A DNA stretch of 60,431 nucleotides, from contig DKGO01000148.1 in NCBI GenBank assembly GCA_002453315.1, positions 1 to 60,431 on the forward strand. The letters are read 5' to 3'. Within the stretch, counting starts at the first letter, position 1. Every line of letters begins with the position of its first letter. The DNA is from Caryophanales bacterium UBA6768. Its GTDB lineage: Bacteria; Bacillota; Bacilli; Bacillales_D; Amphibacillaceae. Shown here one piece after another: positions 57,322 to 60,431 of the stretch. The position numbers and the translations under genes were made by a program. The notes beneath the pieces were generated by a model. It was not told the origin of the DNA. It was given only the letters and a program-made list of their open reading frames with translations, and did no database searches.

Positions 57322-58407
57322 TTGTTTGAATTAACTCATTCTCAGCAATTGGCTCTCGATTATATAACTCATTATGCTAAAAAATATCAAAATCAAGCTC
57401 AAGCCATCATTAACCATGTTCTTAAAATGTCCCATATTAAAAACGATCACTATGAAAAAGCTATAAATAATTTAAAAACAAACGCACGCATTGCTCTTCA
57501 TTTTCATCCCGACCGGCTTGATTCATCTTTTAAAAGTGTTGCTGAAGCATTGTATGAACAAGGAGTATATAAAAATCAGTTTGAGACTTTCATCTCAAAT
57601 GGAAAAGTATCTCCACATCCTGGAGGAAAGCGAGATCTTTGGGAAAATAAAATGTTTGGAGAAGCTTATCAATTTGAACGGGTAACGAATGTCGAACGCC
57701 CAAAATACGGTGCTTTAAATTTAATGTTATATCAAGAGGGACCAGCACCGAGATTTGGTTCGTGTTATTTTCTTTTATCTCCCCAAACTGCACAACGTTC
57801 GACCTTTACATATTTAGATTCTCATCGAGAGCCCTTTGAAAGAGGAACATATGAAGCTTTTCAAATGATTTTGGCAGCTATTTTAGAAGATGCATTTTCC
57901 AAGGAATCAGTCTTGGGTGTAAGGGACATGAGACCAACGAATCTAATTGAGCATATACTTATTAATTTTCATAGGTCTGTTAATTATATTCATGAGAAAC
58001 CAGGTAGAAATCTTGATCAATATATTGAAGCTCAAGTCCACGGGGACGTCTCACTTCAAGACGATGTTGAAGTCCTTATTGCAGACCCTTCTTATAAGGG
58101 CGAATATATTGGAGCGGTTTTAGAAAGTCTGTGTGAAAAATATGCGATTGAATTAAATTGGCATAAAGGCTTTGTTCTAAAAGCAGATGATGTACCTTCA
58201 AATTTTAGGGGCCCATCTATGCAATCTTTAGCTCAACGTATCTCTGAAAATCAAGTTGTCCATGCGCGTGCTATTGGTCAAGCCGTTAACTCTCTTCACA
58301 AACACCCTAAGAAGTGGACAAATCGTGGAACGGCTGAGGAAGTACATCAGGAATTGAAGTATCTTTGGCACGTTCTTGTTAGATTTGGAAAGCCGTATAA
58401 GACTTAA
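57322..58407 (+). CDS. DUF3626 domain protein
   Basis: 361 residues, soluble. LHFHPDR (about 54), GGKRDLWENKMFG and RPKYGALNLMLYQEGPAPRF followed by GSCYFLLS are the conserved DUF3626 blocks. Start TTG 57322, with AAAGAGGGG upstream. Molecular function is not established as far as I know; it appears here as a lone accessory gene. Confidence 0.78.
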   Translation: MFELTHSQQLALDYITHYAKKYQNQAQAIINHVLKMSHIKNDHYEKAINNLKTNARIALHFHPDRLDSSFKSVAEALYEQGVYKNQFETFISNGKVSPHPGGKRDLWENKMFGEAYQFERVTNVERPKYGALNLMLYQEGPAPRFGSCYFLLSPQTAQRSTFTYLDSHREPFERGTYEAFQMILAAILEDAFSKESVLGVRDMRPTNLIEHILINFHRSVNYIHEKPGRNLDQYIEAQVHGDVSLQDDVEVLIADPSYKGEYIGAVLESLCEKYAIELNWHKGFVLKADDVPSNFRGPSMQSLAQRISENQVVHARAIGQAVNSLHKHPKKWTNRGTAEEVHQELKYLWHVLVRFGKPYKT

Positions 58408-58421
58408 AAAAAGAAATAGGA

Positions 58422-58484
58422 AAAAAGAGGATTAAGAGATCAATTTAATTTTTATATTGATAAACAGATTCCTTTATCCTCTGG
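58422..58484 (+). terminator. Possible terminator after the DUF3626 gene
   Basis: AGAGGATTAA and TTTATCCTCT can pair across about 36 bases; a long loop and no T-run make this weak. Confidence 0.3.
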
Positions 58485-58614
58485 TAGAAGTATTGGTATC
58501 ATAGTGCTTTCGAATGTAGAAAGCTACTTGATTTATTATCTTTACTTCATCAAAAATGACGATAAATTGCATTTACTGTGCTTTTGCTAAAGTGGGGTGT
58601 TAGGAGGAAATCAA

Positions 58615-59475
58615 ATGAAAGAAAATCAAAACAACAAAGAAACTTTTTCATCTAAGGTCTTTCCACCAATTGAGGCTCTTAGGCAAGATGTTGAGAATAT
58701 TAGAGTTTTCGAATATGTTGGCGAAGAAAGTTTATCCATTAAAGTTTGTCCAAATGGCTTGCCGGGTATCGTATTTCAGCATTTTAATGGGGAATCCGCA
58801 ACACAAAGTATTGTCACAAAAACAAGCCGGGTATCTCAAATACCTACATTATATCTTTATGGACAAGTGACAGATCTTGCGGTGATGCATTTCAAAAAGG
58901 GATTTTACATAACAATACAAGTTATTTTGAAACCTCATGCTTTAAAAACGTTATTTGGTATAGATGCGTCAACTTTGACAACAAAAAAATATGATGGCTA
59001 TCAAGATTTAAGTACGAATGTTCTTAATGAAGCTTTAATCAAGGCAAATAACATTCATGAATGTGTAACGATGTTGTCAGATTATTTATTAGAACAACTA
59101 CATCATGGTTACCCTCGAGATATATTAATTGAGGAAAGTCTTACATTTATTCATCGTAATATTAAAACTATTACAGTTAATCAGCTCATTAAACAATTTC
59201 ATTTGTCAGAACGCCAATTTGAAAAAAGATTTGTATATACGGTTGGACTTACACCACAATTTTATATACGGGTAAGGCGATTTAACGAAGCGATTCATAT
59301 GATTGATTCTGCAAAATATGAGCGACTAATTGATATTGCGCAAGAACTTAATTATTATGATCAATCACATTTCATACGAGATATTAGAGAATTTTCTGGA
59401 ATCACACCGAAAAGTATTTCTCAAAAAGTAAACGAATTTCACTACGATGAAATAGGTGCTTCTTATTTAGAATAA
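58615..59475 (+). CDS. AraC-family transcriptional regulator
   Basis: 286 residues from ATG 58615 (AGGAGG seven bases upstream). N-terminal ligand/sensing region (about 1-160, DUF6597-like) and C-terminal double HTH: TVNQLIKQFHLSERQFEKRF and LIDIAQELNYYDQSHFIRDI with FSGITPKS. It lies just upstream of the reductase gene and could control it. Confidence 0.9.
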   Translation: MKENQNNKETFSSKVFPPIEALRQDVENIRVFEYVGEESLSIKVCPNGLPGIVFQHFNGESATQSIVTKTSRVSQIPTLYLYGQVTDLAVMHFKKGFYITIQVILKPHALKTLFGIDASTLTTKKYDGYQDLSTNVLNEALIKANNIHECVTMLSDYLLEQLHHGYPRDILIEESLTFIHRNIKTITVNQLIKQFHLSERQFEKRFVYTVGLTPQFYIRVRRFNEAIHMIDSAKYERLIDIAQELNYYDQSHFIRDIREFSGITPKSISQKVNEFHYDEIGASYLE

Positions 59476-59553
59476 CTTGACGGAATTTTACAATACTTTT
59501 ATAGAAAAGAATTGTAGTATGGACTCACCAAATCAAAAAGGAGTCCAAATGCT

Positions 59554-60129
59554 ATGAGAAAAGTAATTATGTTAAACAGAATGTCAATCGATGGGTATTT
59601 TGCCAGTTTAAATGAAGTAAATTTTGGTATGGATTGGTTTATACATGATCCAGAAATTGATAAGGTAGCGCATGAAATGACAGGAAAAACGGATACGCTT
59701 ATTTTAGGCAGTAAGACATATCGCGGTTTTGAACAAAGCTGGACACCGTTTTTAAAAGATCCTAATGCTCCAAAAGAATTAAAAGCTGTGGCTGAAGAGC
59801 TTACCCAATTAAACAAGATGGTATTTTCCAAGAGTCTAAAAGAATCTGACTGGCAAAACACGGAGATATTTGATGGGGACATTATAAAAGAAGTTCGTAA
59901 GTTAAAGCAACTTAAAGGTGAGAATATACTCATTATGGGAAGCGGTACAATCGTACAGCAATTAGCTAATGAGGCTTTAATTGATGAATATATGTTTATA
60001 GTAACACCTGTCGTTGCAGGTGAGGGTAAGTCATTGTTTCATCAGGTTAAACAATTTGGGTTGACACTTAAATCAGTAACATCATTTGATTCTGGCAATG
60101 TATTGATAAAATACGAGTTGAAAAAATGA
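59554..60129 (+). CDS. RibD C-terminal/dihydrofolate-reductase-like protein (YyaP/YwjB-type)
   Basis: 191 residues of the DHFR-like fold: RKVIMLNRMSIDGYFA at the start, TLILGSKTYRGFEQSW (NADPH) and ILIMGSGTIVQQLANEALID. Not a true DHFR. Ribosome site AAAGGAG before ATG. Substrate unknown. Confidence 0.88.
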   Translation: MRKVIMLNRMSIDGYFASLNEVNFGMDWFIHDPEIDKVAHEMTGKTDTLILGSKTYRGFEQSWTPFLKDPNAPKELKAVAEELTQLNKMVFSKSLKESDWQNTEIFDGDIIKEVRKLKQLKGENILIMGSGTIVQQLANEALIDEYMFIVTPVVAGEGKSLFHQVKQFGLTLKSVTSFDSGNVLIKYELKK

Positions 60130-60162
60130 TATAGAAAATATGGGTATTCGGAAAATGGTGTG

Positions 60163-60234
60163 GGAACTGTTATTGCAAAATGTTGCACTATTGCACAGTA
60201 GACAAATGATGTGCAATAGATGTGCAATAAATGA
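60163..60234. repeat. Repeated/inverted GTGCAAT motifs
   Basis: TTGCAC occurs twice close together (60173 and 60181 regions), and GTGCAAT twice in opposite orientation (60211 and 60222 regions). Together they form an imperfect inverted repeat about 130 bases upstream of the next gene; an operator or hairpin is possible. Confidence 0.5.
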
Positions 60235-60323
60235 TATTTACTATAATTGAACTAAGGGCAATGATTCTCGAAGGAAAAATATCGTCAAAGATTAATGATT
60301 GTGTAAAAAAAGGTGATAGATTA

Positions 60324-60431
60324 ATGGAAAGAAGAATTAAGAAATATTCTACAAAAGGGGGCACAATTGAATATTCTATTATTGGTAAAGGTGAACCTAT
60401 ATTTATCTTGCACGGTGGGCATTCAAATTGT
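60324..60431 (+). CDS. Alpha/beta hydrolase, N-terminal part only
   Basis: 36 residues visible; the gene continues past the window. Reads to GEPIFILHGGHSN, the HGG oxyanion loop of alpha/beta hydrolases. ATG 60324 with AAGGTGAT upstream. Confidence 0.7.
   Translation, partial: MERRIKKYSTKGGTIEYSIIGKGEPIFILHGGHSNC

Overview
This is a low-G+C chromosomal segment of an endospore-forming Bacillota in or near the Bacillaceae. The evidence is the long runs of genes in the order known from Bacillus subtilis: birA-panBCD-ypmB-dnaD-nth/ponA-recU, yppE-gpsB-rnpB-ypsC, bcsA-ypbQ, ccdA-ccdC-yneK-citB-tlp, and yneP-yneQ-yneR-plsY-yneT-parE-parC. There are also spore-related genes (tlp, a DUF1657 gene, a Spo0E-like locus, a sporulation-type PAS kinase) and class-B RNase P RNA. 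The species cannot be named from the sequence alone. Layout: 1-11.6 kb holds biotin ligase/repressor (5' end cut by the window), pantothenate synthesis, replication/repair (dnaD, nth, recU), cell wall (ponA, gpsB), cdd, rnpB and an rRNA methyltransferase. 11.7-15.1 kb, on the minus strand, is a ba3-type cytochrome oxidase (a 46-residue subunit IIa, subunits II and I) with a Sco copper chaperone. 15.4-20.5 kb has the alkylpyrone pair bcsA/ypbQ, a cold-shock protein, an NlpC/P60 hydrolase, thyA-dfrA and tatA. 20.7-28.7 kb has tatC, a ccdA-mrpB-ccdC cluster, yneK, a soluble PAS kinase, aconitase and tlp. 28.7-39 kb has bactofilin plus M23 peptidase, yneP/Q/R, yidD, folE2, plsY, yneT and topoisomerase IV. 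39-44.3 kb is a branched-chain acyl-CoA (leucine-type) catabolic operon. 44.5-49.6 kb has the two-headed dynamin DynA, a 5'-3' exonuclease and a DUF1657 gene. From about 49.6 kb to the end the character changes to accessory DNA: about 1 kb of apparently decayed sequence, an IS3-family element with a single fused ORF, the 3' end of a possible conjugation gene, a Spo0E-like gene split at an A10 tract, an RDD membrane protein, an oxidoreductase plus ECF41-type sigma factor preceded by a match to the ECF41 promoter, an orphan membrane protein overlapping a gene remnant, a DUF3626 protein, an AraC regulator, a RibD-C/DHFR-like reductase and the start of an alpha/beta hydrolase. Connections: BirA would biotinylate the small carrier protein of the acyl-CoA carboxylase at 41.8 kb; thyA and dfrA together sustain the folate/dTMP cycle; CcdA/CcdC and Sco serve cytochrome c and oxidase maturation; bactofilin/M23, PonA, GpsB and the NlpC protein act on the envelope. 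The points most worth following up are the ECF41 locus with its promoter match, the A10-split Spo0E-like gene, the thyA leader whose Shine-Dalgarno sequence is separated from the start codon by a hairpin, the orphan mrpB in place of ccdB, and a near-identical leader shared by two unrelated accessory genes.
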